From: Ornithinimicrobium pratense
GTDB lineage: Bacteria; Actinomycetota; Actinomycetes; Actinomycetales; Dermatophilaceae
DNA: 64,000 bases
Reading direction: 5' to 3'
Assembly (NCBI RefSeq): GCF_008843165.1
Contig: NZ_CP044427.1
Coordinates: 2,294,001-2,358,000 of the forward strand
Shown: piece after piece, positions 18,240 to 26,996 of the stretch
Layout: every line of letters begins with the position of its first letter
Numbering within the stretch: the stretch's first letter is position 1
The notes under the pieces: model-generated
The model's database searches: none
What the model was told of the DNA's origin: nothing
What the model saw: only the letters and a program-made list of their open reading frames with translations
Position numbers and translations under genes: made by a program

Positions 18240-20201
18240 GTGCAGCCCAGCGACCTGACCCGCATCCGACTCCTGTCCTCCCCCACGGTCCACCCCGAGT
18301 GCCGCGACGTCGTGCTGGCGATGAGCCGGCCCGATGCTGAGGAGAACCGCTACCGCAGCAGCCTGTGGCGCCAGCGTCTCTCCGCCGACGGGGCGACCGA
18401 CGGCGAGCTGGAGCGCTTCACGCACAGCACCCGGGACAGCAGCCCGGCCTACTCCCCCGACGGGTCGCGCCTGGCGTTCCTGCGCGCGAGCGAGGACGGA
18501 CCGGCCCAGCTGCACGTCATAGCGAACGAGGGCGGCGACGCCCGTCTCCTCACCGACACCAAGCTGGGTGTGGTCGCCTTCGCGTGGTCCCCCGACGGGG
18601 GCCAGATCGCCTATGCCGCGCGGGTCCCCGAGGAGGGTCGCTACGGCACCGATGAGTCGGTCAAACCCGACCAGGAGGCGCCGCGGCTCATCGAGCACAG
18701 CACCTACCTCGCCGACGGCCTGGGCTATGTGCTGGACCGGCCGAGCAAGATCTTTCTGGTCGACCTCGACGAGCTGCCCGCGCCCGACGCAGAGGACGCT
18801 GACGAGCTCCCCGAGAGCCGGCAGCTGACCAGCGGTGAGGGGGATGACCGGCAGCCGGCCTTCCTCGACGGCGGGCAGCGGGTCGGCTTCATCGCCTCCC
18901 GGGACGAGCGGGGCGCCTGGCGGCCGGACACCCTGATCAGCGACCTGTGCTCGGTGGACCTGCGGGGCAAGGGTTTTCGACGGCACACCTCCGGCACCGG
19001 GTCGGTCAGCAGCGTGCACGTCGCCGCGGACGGTGCCGTCGTCTACGGCGCCAACGACCTCGGGCCCGGCGGTCAGGACTTCGTGGCCCGCAACACCGTC
19101 CTGCACCGGCTCCCCACGACCGGCACGGCGCAGGAGGGCCACGGGCTGACCGACCCGGAGGAGGACCACCTGGCCTGCGCACCGGCCCTGGGCGCCGGGG
19201 GGACCCTCGTCGCGGCCTTCGAGCACCGTGGCGACACGGTCATCCGGGACGTCGACACCGGCGCAACCCTGCTGGACGGCAACGTCTCCGTGTCCGCCCT
19301 GGCCGTCGGGGGCGGAGTCGTGGTGGCGGTGGCCGGCACGCGCACCTCATACTCCGAGCTGTTCGTCGGTCGCGTCGGCGAGCGCCTCACCCAGGTCGGT
19401 GACCTGGCCGCCCCGCACCTGACCGGCACGGCGGCACCGATCGAGCCGGAGGAGCTGGAGACGAGCGCCGAGGATGGCTACCCGGTGCACGGCTGGCTGT
19501 TCCGGCCGACGACCAAGGCGTCCCGCAAGGGGGGTCACCCGGTCGTGCTGATGATCCACGGCGGGCCGTACACGCAGTACTCCGGCAATCTCTTCGACGA
19601 GGCGCAGGTGCTCGCCGGCGCCGGGTATGCCGTGGTGATGGGCAACCCGCGCGGCGGGTCGGGCTACGGCGCCACGCACGGGCGGGCGGTCAAGGAAGCG
19701 ATCGGCACGGTCGATGTTGCCGACCTGATGGCGCTGCTCGACCACGCGCTGACCCTGCCCGAGCTGGACGGCTCCCGGGTCGGCGTGCAGGGCGGCTCCT
19801 ACGGCGGGCTGATGACCACCTGGCTGGTGGCCCACAGCGACCGGTTCACCGCAGCCATCAGCGAGCGTGCGGTCAACGCCTGGGACTCCTTCGCCGGGAC
19901 CTCCGACATCGGCTGGTTCTTCGGCGACGAGTACGTCGGGGAGCTCGCGCAGGAGCAGTCACCGCTGACCTGGGCCGACCAGATCCGCACGCCCACGCTC
20001 GTCATGCACTCCGAGCGCGACTTCCGCTGTCCCCTGGAGCAGGGCCAGCGGCTCTACGCCCGGCTGCGTCGCAACGGGGTGCCGACCAAGCTGCTCGTCT
20101 TCCCCGGTGAGGGGCACGAGCTGAGCCGGGCCGGGCAGCCCCGCCACCGGGTGCAGCGCTTCGAGCACATCCTGGACTGGTGGGCCGAGTACCTGCGCTG
20201 A
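18240..20201 (+). CDS. S9-family serine peptidase (prolyl oligopeptidase/acylaminoacyl-peptidase type)
   Basis: 653 aa, no signal peptide, so cytosolic. The N-terminal ~390 residues form a beta-propeller with WD40-like/TolB-type repeats (YSPDGSRLAFLRASEDG; FAWSPDGGQIAYAARVP). The C-terminal alpha/beta-hydrolase has the nucleophile elbow GVQGGSYGGLMTTW, an acid in MHSERDFRCPLEQ and a His in FPGEGHELSRAG. HGGPYTQYSGNLFDE forms the oxyanion-hole region. Such enzymes cleave short peptides. It lies 19 bp after the DHFR fusion but has its own -10-like box. Confidence 0.92.
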   Translation: MQPSDLTRIRLLSSPTVHPECRDVVLAMSRPDAEENRYRSSLWRQRLSADGATDGELERFTHSTRDSSPAYSPDGSRLAFLRASEDGPAQLHVIANEGGDARLLTDTKLGVVAFAWSPDGGQIAYAARVPEEGRYGTDESVKPDQEAPRLIEHSTYLADGLGYVLDRPSKIFLVDLDELPAPDAEDADELPESRQLTSGEGDDRQPAFLDGGQRVGFIASRDERGAWRPDTLISDLCSVDLRGKGFRRHTSGTGSVSSVHVAADGAVVYGANDLGPGGQDFVARNTVLHRLPTTGTAQEGHGLTDPEEDHLACAPALGAGGTLVAAFEHRGDTVIRDVDTGATLLDGNVSVSALAVGGGVVVAVAGTRTSYSELFVGRVGERLTQVGDLAAPHLTGTAAPIEPEELETSAEDGYPVHGWLFRPTTKASRKGGHPVVLMIHGGPYTQYSGNLFDEAQVLAGAGYAVVMGNPRGGSGYGATHGRAVKEAIGTVDVADLMALLDHALTLPELDGSRVGVQGGSYGGLMTTWLVAHSDRFTAAISERAVNAWDSFAGTSDIGWFFGDEYVGELAQEQSPLTWADQIRTPTLVMHSERDFRCPLEQGQRLYARLRRNGVPTKLLVFPGEGHELSRAGQPRHRVQRFEHILDWWAEYLR

Positions 20202-20226
20202 CCGGGCCGCCCCGACAATGGGTGGC

Positions 20227-21516
20227 GTGATGACAGGTGGCGGGACGGCAGGCGCCGCGCCGCAGACCCTTCAGGAGCGAGACCGCAGGCTGCTGGCCTG
20301 GCTCGGCGCCGGGCTGCTCGCCGGCGGCATCCCCACCCACGAGGTGGAGCAGGACCTGCGCACCCTGGCCACCACCCTCGGGCATCCTCGTGCTCAGGTC
20401 GCCTGCCTGCCCCGCGGGGTCTGGGTCACCCTCTCCGCGGGACAGCCCGCCACCTTCGAGGGCGTCGAGGGCGGTCTGCGGCTGGAGCAGCTGGCCGACG
20501 GCACGGCCCTGCTGGCCGGCCTGCGCGCCGGGCGGCTGACCCCCGAGGAGGCCCTGGCCTCGCTGGCCACGCTGCGTGCCCAGCCGCACCGCTACAAGGT
20601 CCCCGGCCTGCTGGCCGGAGGGGTGCTCTCCGGGGTGGGCATCGCCCTCGTCCTGGCCCCGGCGTGGCCGTCGGTGGCGTTCGCCGCACTCCTCGCGCCG
20701 GTCACCGTCGTGCTGATGATCCTGTCCGGCCGCCACCGCACGATCTCGACCCTCACCCCGCTGCTCGCGGCCTTCAGCACCGCGCTGGTCGCCTTCTCGG
20801 CCGCCTCGGCCGGCCTGGTCACGGCGCCGCTGTGGACGCTGGTCGCCCCGATCGCCGTGCTGCTCCCGGGTGCGACCATCGTCACCGGCCTGGTCGAGCT
20901 GGCCGCGGGTTCGATGGTCGCCGGCACCTCGCGGCTCGGCCACGGGACGGTCCAGCTGCTGCTCTTCGCGCTGGGCGTCGGCGCCGCCACGGCGCTGCTC
21001 GACGTGCCCGGCGAGCTGCTCGACCCGACCCGCCCCGTGGAGCTCGGCTGGTGGGCCCCGCTACTCGGCGTCGCCGTCGTCACCCTGGCGATCTCACTCA
21101 TGGAGTCCCTGCGGCTCGCCCTGGTCCCCTGGGTGATGGTGACCGCCGTGGCGACCTATCTCGGGCAGCTCCTGGGCCAGACCTTGTCCGACGCGCGCTG
21201 GGCCGGGGCGTTCCTGGGGGCGGTGGTCGCGATCCTGGCCGCCACGGTGGTGGAGTTCGTGCGACCCCAGCTGCCCCGCTCCGTGGTCTTCCTGCCCAGC
21301 TTCTGGCTGCTGGTGCCCGGATCGTTCGGCCTCATCTCGGTCACCCAGCTCGACGCCGGCCCGGCCGTGGCCTTCTCCGCCGTCGTCGCGGTGACCCTGG
21401 TCATTGCCGCGATCGCGCTGGGCATCGTCGTCGGCGCCAGCCTCGCCTTCCCGCTGCGGCGGGCCGCCCGCCGGGTGGGGCTGCTGCACCTGCTGCGGCG
21501 GCTGCGCCGCGGCTGA
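20227..21516 (+). CDS. ThrE-family threonine/serine exporter-like membrane protein
   Basis: About 429 aa. The N-terminal cytosolic domain (LAWLGAGLLAGGIPTHEVEQ...LAGLRAGRLTPEEAL) matches the ThrE hydrolase-like N-domain, followed by about ten hydrophobic helices in two blocks (e.g. VPGLLAGGVLSGVGIALVLA; LWTLVAPIAVLLPGATIVTG; SVVFLPSFWLLVPGSFGLIS). The conserved PGATI and LVPGS segments are typical. It probably exports small amino acids or related metabolites. Start: GTG at 20227 lies seven bases after GACAAT; ATG at 20218 or 20230 is also possible. Confidence 0.85.
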   Translation: MMTGGGTAGAAPQTLQERDRRLLAWLGAGLLAGGIPTHEVEQDLRTLATTLGHPRAQVACLPRGVWVTLSAGQPATFEGVEGGLRLEQLADGTALLAGLRAGRLTPEEALASLATLRAQPHRYKVPGLLAGGVLSGVGIALVLAPAWPSVAFAALLAPVTVVLMILSGRHRTISTLTPLLAAFSTALVAFSAASAGLVTAPLWTLVAPIAVLLPGATIVTGLVELAAGSMVAGTSRLGHGTVQLLLFALGVGAATALLDVPGELLDPTRPVELGWWAPLLGVAVVTLAISLMESLRLALVPWVMVTAVATYLGQLLGQTLSDARWAGAFLGAVVAILAATVVEFVRPQLPRSVVFLPSFWLLVPGSFGLISVTQLDAGPAVAFSAVVAVTLVIAAIALGIVVGASLAFPLRRAARRVGLLHLLRRLRRG

Positions 21517-21627
21517 CCACGCCCGCGGGCAGGATGGGTGGTCGTTACGACGCCGAGCCCAGGACCGACCAGGACAGTCCTAGGTGTACCCGGCCAGGAC
21601 CGACCCGGACGGACCCGGGACAGACAA

Positions 21628-21676
21628 GGTTGTGCACCACAGGCAGCGTCGACGACCTCGTCTGTGGTGCGCAACC
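21628..21676. terminator. Long hairpin between convergent thrE-like and accD genes
   Basis: A 15-bp arm at 21628-21642 (GGTTGTGCACCACAG) pairs with 21662-21676 with a single mismatch, leaving a 19-base loop that holds the small palindrome CGTCGACG. It sits in the 204-bp gap between converging genes, so a bidirectional terminator is the simplest reading. There is no T-tract. The remainder of the gap has a twice-repeated CAGGACCGACC but no coding signal. Confidence 0.55.
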
Positions 21677-21720
21677 TGGTCTATCTCACGCGCTTGGCGG
21701 ACGGGGCGGGTGAGCGCTGC

Positions 21721-23301
21721 TCAGACCGGGGGTATGCCGCGGTGTCGGGAGGAGAAGTGCCGGTCGCGGCGCGCGGCATACCGGAACCGGCGGATGATCT
21801 CCTCGCGCAGCTCCTCGGGCTCCACGACGGCGTCGATGACGAGGTCGGCGGCCAGCCGCTCCAGGTCGACGTCCTCCAGATACTCCGCCCGGCGGGCCTG
21901 GACGAACCGCTCGCGCTCCCCCTCATCGGAGATCTCGGCGATCTTGTTGGCGTAGACGGCGTTCACCGCCGCCTCGGGCCCCATGACCGCGATCCGGGCA
22001 GTGGGCAGCGCGATCGTCGCCTCCGGCCCGAAACCGGGGCCGCCCATGGCGTACAGGCCTGCGCCGTAGGCCTTGCGGACCACGACGCACAGCTGGGGCA
22101 CGGTCGCCTCGGAGACCGCGGAGACCATCTTGGCGCCATGCCGGATGATCCCGCCGCGCTCGACCTCTGAGCCGATCATGAAGCCGGGCACGTCGGCCAG
22201 GTAGAGCAGCGGGATCCCGTAGGCGTCGCACAGCCAGATGAACCGGGTCGCCTTGTCGGCGGAGTCGGTGAACAGCACCCCGCCCTTGACCGCGGAGTTG
22301 TTGGCCAGGATGCCCACGGTCTGGCCGGCGATCCGGCCCAGCCCGACCACCAGCTCGGCAGCGAAGAGCGGCTTGATCTCAAAGAAGCTGTCGTCGTCCA
22401 CCAGGCCCTCGATGACGTCGTGGACGTCGAAGGGCACCGACTCGGCCTCGGGCACGGTCTGCCGGTCCAGCGGCACCGCGGGTGGCTCGGCAGCGTAGTG
22501 CGGCACCGGGTCGTGCCAGGTCTCGGGCAGGTAGGAGAAGAAGTGCCGGGCCAGCTCGATCGCCTCGACGTCATCGGTCGCCAGCAGGTCACCCACGCCC
22601 GAGACCGTGCAGTGCATCCGGGCCCCGCCCATCTCCTCCAGCGACACCTTCTCCCCGACGACCATCTCAGCCATCCGGGGGCTGCCAAGGTACATCGAGG
22701 CGTTGCCCTCGACCATGATGATCAGGTCGGTGAAGCTGGGGATGTAGGCACCACCGGCCGCACTCGGGCCGAACAGGCAGCAGATCTGCGGCACCTTGCC
22801 CGACAGCGCCACCTGGTTGTGGAAGATCCTCCCGGCGCCGCGGCGTCCCGGGAAGAGGTCGACCTGGTCGGTGATCCGGGCCCCGGCCGAGTCGACGAAC
22901 CAGAAGACCGGCAGCTCCTCGCGCAGCGCGGCCTCGGTGGCGCGGATGATCTTCTCCACCGTCCGGGCGCCCCACGAGCCGGCCTTGACCGTCGGGTCGT
23001 TGGCCACGACGACCGCCGCGCGCCCGTCGACCTCGCCGCGCCCGGTGACCACGCCGTCGGCGGGCAGGCCCTCCGCGGTGGCGTTGGCGTAGCGGCCGTC
23101 CTCGACGAAAGTGCCCTCGTCGAAGAGCAGCGCGATCCGGTCACGGACGTAGAGCTTGCCCTGGCTGTCCAGCTTGGCCCTGGCGCGCTCGGTCGGCTCC
23201 GCCGAGGCCCGGTATGCCGTCCCCAGCCGGTCCCGCAGGTCGGCAACCCTGGGGTCGGGGTGCGGGTTGGGAGAGGCGGCCGTGCTGCTCATACCGCTCA
23301 T
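21721..23301 (-). CDS. Acyl-CoA carboxylase beta (carboxyltransferase) subunit
   Basis: 526 aa. Carboxyltransferase subunit that moves CO2 from biotin to an acyl-CoA. The N-domain has FWFVDSAGARITDQVDLFPG and FGPSAAGGAYIPSFTD (oxyanion-hole Gly-Gly); the C-domain has VADVPGFMIGSEVERGGII, RKAYGAGLYAMGGPGF and MGPEAAVNAVYANKIAE. The FPGRRGAGRIFHNQ segment is more like methylcrotonyl-CoA carboxylase beta than propionyl-CoA carboxylase beta, but substrate assignment is uncertain. It is 21 bp downstream of an acyl-CoA dehydrogenase gene on the same strand; the biotin-carrying subunit is encoded divergently at 25 kb. A second ATG at 23292 is possible. Confidence 0.9.
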   Translation of the reverse strand: MSGMSSTAASPNPHPDPRVADLRDRLGTAYRASAEPTERARAKLDSQGKLYVRDRIALLFDEGTFVEDGRYANATAEGLPADGVVTGRGEVDGRAAVVVANDPTVKAGSWGARTVEKIIRATEAALREELPVFWFVDSAGARITDQVDLFPGRRGAGRIFHNQVALSGKVPQICCLFGPSAAGGAYIPSFTDLIIMVEGNASMYLGSPRMAEMVVGEKVSLEEMGGARMHCTVSGVGDLLATDDVEAIELARHFFSYLPETWHDPVPHYAAEPPAVPLDRQTVPEAESVPFDVHDVIEGLVDDDSFFEIKPLFAAELVVGLGRIAGQTVGILANNSAVKGGVLFTDSADKATRFIWLCDAYGIPLLYLADVPGFMIGSEVERGGIIRHGAKMVSAVSEATVPQLCVVVRKAYGAGLYAMGGPGFGPEATIALPTARIAVMGPEAAVNAVYANKIAEISDEGERERFVQARRAEYLEDVDLERLAADLVIDAVVEPEELREEIIRRFRYAARRDRHFSSRHRGIPPV

Positions 23302-23322
23302 CGTGTCAGGGCCTCTGGCCGC

Positions 23323-24504
23323 TCAGGCAGGCAGGCCGAGGCCACGGGCGATGAGCATCCGCTGCACCTCGGAGGTGCCTTCGCCGATCTCCAGGATCTT
23401 GGCGTCGCGGTAGAAGCGGGCGACGGGGTACTCCTCCATGAAGCCGTTACCACCGAAGACCTGCGTGGCGATGCGGGTCGAGCTGACCGCGGCCTCGGTG
23501 GCGTAGAGCTTGGCGATCGCGGCGGCCTGCTTGACCTCGGCGACCGAGCGCTTGCCGAGCGCCTGTTGCTCGCGCAGCCAGGCGGCCTTGTAGGTCAGGG
23601 TGCGCGCGGCCTCGGTCATCACCGCGAGGTCGGCGACCTGGAAGGAGACGCCCTGGTTGACACCGATGGGCTTGCCGAAGGCCAGCCGCTCCTGGCTGTA
23701 GCGGGTGGACTCCTCCAGCATGCGCTGGCAGCAGCCCACGGCGAGCGCGGCGATCGCGATCCGGCCATCGTCCAGGGTCTTGAGGAACTGCCGGAAGCCC
23801 TGGCCCCGCTCACCCAGCAGATTGGCCTCGGGCACCCGGACACCCTCGAAGGTCAGGCCGTGGGTGTCAGAGATGTGCCAGCCGAGCTTGCGGTAGGCCG
23901 GCTCGACGGTGAACCCCTCGGTGCCATTGGGCACGATGATCGCGCTGATCTCGGGCCGGCCATCCGGCAGTTCGCCGGTGCGCGCGGTGACCGTGACCAC
24001 CGAGGTGATCTCGGTGCCGGAGTTGGTGATAAAGGCCTTGGCGCCGTCGATGACCCACTGGCCGTTCTCGAGCCGGGCCCGGGTCCGGCTCGCGCCGGCG
24101 TCGGAGCCGGCCTCCGGCTCGGTGAGCCCGAAGCCGGCCAGGGCTCGGCCCTGGACCAGGTCAGGCAGCCACTGCTCCTTCTGCTCCTGGCTGCCGTAGG
24201 TCTGGATCGGGTTGATGCCCAGCCCGACGCCGGCCTCCAGGGTGATCCCCATCGACTGGTCGACGCGCCCCAGCTCTTCGATGGCCACGCACAGGTAGGA
24301 GAAACCTTCGTGCCCCATCCCGGCCCCGCCGAACTCCTCCGGCGCCTCCAGGCCGAACAGGCCCAGCTCGCCCATCTGCGGCACGAGGTGGGCGGGGAAA
24401 TGCCCGTCGCGGTCCCACTGCTCCACGTGCGGCGCGATCTCGGCCTCGGCGAACTCGCGCACCAACCGGCGGAAGTCCTCGTGATCCTGGCTCAGCTCGA
24501 ACAT
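23323..24504 (-). CDS. Acyl-CoA dehydrogenase (isovaleryl/short-chain type)
   Basis: 393 aa flavoenzyme that forms the alpha-beta double bond of an acyl-CoA. Full three-domain family pattern: FAEAEIAPHVEQWDRDGHFP, GFGLTEPEAGSDAGASRT (FAD/substrate site), ITNSGTEITSVVTV, TQVFGGNGFMEEYPVARFYR and the C-terminal DAKILEIGEGTSEVQRMLIA, where the Glu of GEGTSE sits at the usual catalytic-base position. With a carboxylase beta gene behind it and a MerR regulator facing it, a branched-chain or leucine-type pathway is likely. The small palindrome CCCCTCTCAGGGG (24515-24527) lies upstream of the start. Confidence 0.93.
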   Translation of the reverse strand: MFELSQDHEDFRRLVREFAEAEIAPHVEQWDRDGHFPAHLVPQMGELGLFGLEAPEEFGGAGMGHEGFSYLCVAIEELGRVDQSMGITLEAGVGLGINPIQTYGSQEQKEQWLPDLVQGRALAGFGLTEPEAGSDAGASRTRARLENGQWVIDGAKAFITNSGTEITSVVTVTARTGELPDGRPEISAIIVPNGTEGFTVEPAYRKLGWHISDTHGLTFEGVRVPEANLLGERGQGFRQFLKTLDDGRIAIAALAVGCCQRMLEESTRYSQERLAFGKPIGVNQGVSFQVADLAVMTEAARTLTYKAAWLREQQALGKRSVAEVKQAAAIAKLYATEAAVSSTRIATQVFGGNGFMEEYPVARFYRDAKILEIGEGTSEVQRMLIARGLGLPA

Positions 24505-24567
24505 GCTCGTCCGGCCCCTCTCAGGGGTGATAGTGGGTGATCGTGGCGTGCCGGCCCTGGCACGCGC

Positions 24568-24633
24568 CCATCGTGCTTGACGTTGACGCGAAGGTCAAGC
24601 ACGATGGAGCCGCCCCCGCACCTTGACGCAAGG
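24568..24633. promoter_or_regulatory. Inverted-repeat operator for MerR-type regulator
   Basis: A perfect 14-bp inverted repeat, CCATCGTGCTTGAC (24568-24581) and GTCAAGCACGATGG (24594-24607), is separated by 12 bp that include GTTGACGCG. A second short palindrome, CCTTGACGCAAGG (24621-24633), overlaps the ribosome site of the MerR gene. The TTGACG-rich core resembles sites of MerR regulators of branched-chain catabolism. It sits in the 135-bp gap between acyl-CoA dehydrogenase and the regulator, so it could control both directions and repress the regulator itself. Confidence 0.7.
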
Positions 24634-24639
24634 ACAACC

Positions 24640-25023
24640 GTGACTGACTCGATCACGTGGACGATCGCCCAGATGGCCGACGACTTCGACGTCACCCACC
24701 GTGCGCTGCGCCACTACGAGCACCTTGGGCTGCTCTCCCCCGAGCGGGACGGCCAGCGCCGGATCTACCACCGCCGCGAGCGGACCCGGCTGGCGCTGAT
24801 CCTGCGCGGTCGCCGTCTGGGCTTCCCGCTGGAGGAGGTGGCCACGATCCTGGACATGTATGACGACCAGCCGGGTGAGGTGGGCCAGCTCACCTACCTG
24901 CTCTCCCAGATCGACGACCGTCGCGCGGACCTGGAGCGGCGCCGGCGGGACATCGAGGACAGCCTGCGCGAGCTCGATGAGCTGGAGAAGCGCTGCACCG
25001 AAGACCTGGCGCGGATCGGCTGA
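24640..25023 (+). CDS. MerR-family transcriptional regulator (LiuR-like)
   Basis: 127 aa. N-terminal MerR winged helix (WTIAQMADDFDVTHRALRHY...RRIYHRRERTRLALILRGRR) and a C-terminal coiled coil (LLSQIDDRRADLERRRRDIE...LDELEKRC). No Cys/His metal-sensing cluster is present, as in LiuR-type regulators of acyl-CoA metabolism. Start: GTG at 24640 has AAGGA five bases upstream; the ATG at 24577 would run the protein through the operator. It is divergent from acyl-CoA dehydrogenase/accD and 69 bp ahead of the biotin carboxylase gene, which has its own -10 box. Confidence 0.88.
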   Translation: MTDSITWTIAQMADDFDVTHRALRHYEHLGLLSPERDGQRRIYHRRERTRLALILRGRRLGFPLEEVATILDMYDDQPGEVGQLTYLLSQIDDRRADLERRRRDIEDSLRELDELEKRCTEDLARIG

Positions 25024-25079
25024 CGCGACGCGGGCGTTCTCCCCGGGACCTCGTCGCCGAGGTGCTGACAGCCTGGGTC

Positions 25080-25085
25080 TAGGGT
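25080..25085 (+). promoter_or_regulatory. -10 box TAGGGT for leaderless accA-type transcript
   Basis: TAGGGT is followed by seven bases and ATG at 25093. This supports the ATG over the GTG at 25084, which overlaps the box. Confidence 0.45.
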
Positions 25086-25092
25086 GTGCGCT

Positions 25093-26868
25093 ATGCCGAT
25101 CAGCAAGGTCCTCATCGCCAACCGCGGCGAGATCGCCGTCCGCATCGCCCGAGCCTGCAAGGACGCAGGGATCGGGTCCGTTGCCGTGTATGCCGAGCCC
25201 GACCGGGACGCGCTGCACGTCAAGCTGGCCGACGAGGCCTACTCCCTGGGCGGGACGACCCCGGGCGAGTCCTACCTCGTGCAGGAGAAGCTGCTGGACA
25301 TTGCCCGGCAGTCGGGGGCCGACGCGGTCCACCCCGGCTACGGCTTCCTGGCCGAGAACGCCTCCTTCGCCCAGGCCGTGACGGACGCCGGCCTGACCTG
25401 GATCGGTCCCGGGCCCGAGGCCATCGACTCCCTGGGTGACAAGGTCAAGGCGCGGCACATCGCGCTCGCGGCCAACGCTCCGCTGGTCCCCGGCACCAAG
25501 GACCCCGTCGAGGGCCCGGATGAGGTCGTCGCCTTCGCCCAGGAGCACGGTCTGCCGGTTGCCATCAAGGCGGCCTACGGCGGTGGCGGCCGCGGGCTGA
25601 AGGTGGCCCGCACGATCGAGGAGATCCCCGACCTGTTCGACTCCGCGGTGCGCGAGGCGGTCACCGCCTTCGGGCGCGGCGAGTGCTTCGTGGAGCGCTT
25701 CCTGGACCGTCCCCGGCACGTGGAGACCCAGTGCCTGGCCGACCAGCACGGCAACGTGGTGGTCGTCTCGACCCGCGACTGCTCCCTGCAGCGGCGCAAC
25801 CAGAAGCTGGTCGAGGAGGCGCCCGCGCCGTTCCTGACGGAGGAGCAGCACGACGAGCTGCTGCGCGCGAGCAAGGCGATCATGAAGGCGGCCGGTTACG
25901 TCGGGGCCGGCACCTGCGAGTTTCTCGTCGGGCCGGAGGGTGACATCTCCTTCCTGGAGGTCAACACCCGTCTGCAGGTCGAGCACCCGGTGACCGAGGA
26001 GGTCACCGGCATCGACCTGGTGCGCGAGCAGTTCCGCATCGCCGACGGTGCGGAGCTCGGTTATGACGATCCCGAGCCGCACGCGCACTCGATCGAGTTC
26101 CGCATCAACGCCGAGGACCCGGGCCGCGACTTCTTGCCCGCGCCAGGGACCGCCTTGGTCTTCCGCCCGCCGTCGGGCCCGGGCGTGCGCCTGGACTCCG
26201 GGGTCGAGCAGGGCGACGTGGTCGCCGGCGCCTTCGACTCCATGCTGGCCAAGCTCATCGTCACCGGCCGGGACCGGCCGCAGGCGATCGAGCGGGCCCG
26301 CCGCGCCCTAGCCGAGTTCGAGGTGGAGGGTATGCCGACCGCGCTCACCTTCCACCGGGCGGTGGTCTCTGACCCGGCCTTCGCGCCATCGGAGCCCTCC
26401 GCACCTTTCTCGGTGCACACCCGGTGGATCGAGACCGACTTCGAGAACACGATCGAGGCCTACTCGGGTCCGACCGCGGAGGACCCGGGCGAGGATGGGG
26501 AGCGTCAGCAGGTGGTCGTGGAGGTCGGCGGCCAGCGCCTGGAGGTCTCCCTGCCGGCCGGGCTGGCGCTCGGCGGGGGTGGCGGCGCGGCGGCCGGCCG
26601 CAAGAAGGCCCCCAAGCGCTCCCGCCGGGGCGGTGGCGCGGCCGCCGCCTCTGGTGACTCTGTCACTGCGCCCATGCAGGGCACCATCGTCAAGATCGCC
26701 GTCGAGGAGGGCGCCACGGTCGCCGAGGGCGACGTGGTCGTCGTGCTCGAGGCGATGAAGATGGAGCAGCCGATCAAGGCGCACAAGGCCGGCACCGTCA
26801 CCGGCCTGTCCGCCGCCGTCGGCGAGACCGTGGCTAACGGCGCGGTCATCTGCGAGCTCCAGGACTGA
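25093..26868 (+). CDS. Acyl-CoA carboxylase alpha subunit: biotin carboxylase plus biotin carrier domain
   Basis: 591 aa. The N-terminal biotin carboxylase begins at once ([20 protein letters not shown]) and shows the ATP-grasp glycine loop [31 protein letters not shown], and [21 protein letters not shown] basic Ala/Gly-rich hinge follows ([16 protein letters not shown]), then a BCCP domain with the biotinylation site [20 protein letters not shown] (Lys of AMKM). Size and layout match actinobacterial AccA3-type subunits, which serve several carboxylases including acetyl- and propionyl-CoA. It probably partners the beta subunit at 21.7 kb. Confidence 0.93.
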   Translation: MPISKVLIANRGEIAVRIARACKDAGIGSVAVYAEPDRDALHVKLADEAYSLGGTTPGESYLVQEKLLDIARQSGADAVHPGYGFLAENASFAQAVTDAGLTWIGPGPEAIDSLGDKVKARHIALAANAPLVPGTKDPVEGPDEVVAFAQEHGLPVAIKAAYGGGGRGLKVARTIEEIPDLFDSAVREAVTAFGRGECFVERFLDRPRHVETQCLADQHGNVVVVSTRDCSLQRRNQKLVEEAPAPFLTEEQHDELLRASKAIMKAAGYVGAGTCEFLVGPEGDISFLEVNTRLQVEHPVTEEVTGIDLVREQFRIADGAELGYDDPEPHAHSIEFRINAEDPGRDFLPAPGTALVFRPPSGPGVRLDSGVEQGDVVAGAFDSMLAKLIVTGRDRPQAIERARRALAEFEVEGMPTALTFHRAVVSDPAFAPSEPSAPFSVHTRWIETDFENTIEAYSGPTAEDPGEDGERQQVVVEVGGQRLEVSLPAGLALGGGGGAAAGRKKAPKRSRRGGGAAAASGDSVTAPMQGTIVKIAVEEGATVAEGDVVVVLEAMKMEQPIKAHKAGTVTGLSAAVGETVANGAVICELQD

Positions 26869-26874
26869 CCCAAC

Positions 26875-26959
26875 CCACTGACACCGCGACAGAACACGTC
26901 AACGGGCCCCACGGAACACGCCAGCCGTGCTCGGTGGGGCCTTGTCGCGTGTTCAGTGG
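26875..26959. terminator. Nested long inverted repeat between convergent accA and lpdA genes
   Basis: Outer arms CCACTGACACCGCGAC (26875-26890) and GTCGCGTGTTCAGTGG (26944-26959) pair at most positions. Inside them GGCCCCAC (26905-26912) pairs perfectly with GTGGGGCC (26934-26941), and CACG/CGTG pair closer to the tip. A terminator for both genes is likely. The 85-bp two-level structure is larger than a simple terminator and could belong to a dispersed repeat family. Confidence 0.6.
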
Positions 26960-26996
26960 CGACGTCTGGAGTGGCCGATAGGGCCTTTTGGCGTGC

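Noticed and set aside
21517-21720. Small gene in the thrE-accD gap
   Set aside because: Frames are short, lack a ribosome site and cross the long hairpin at 21628-21676.
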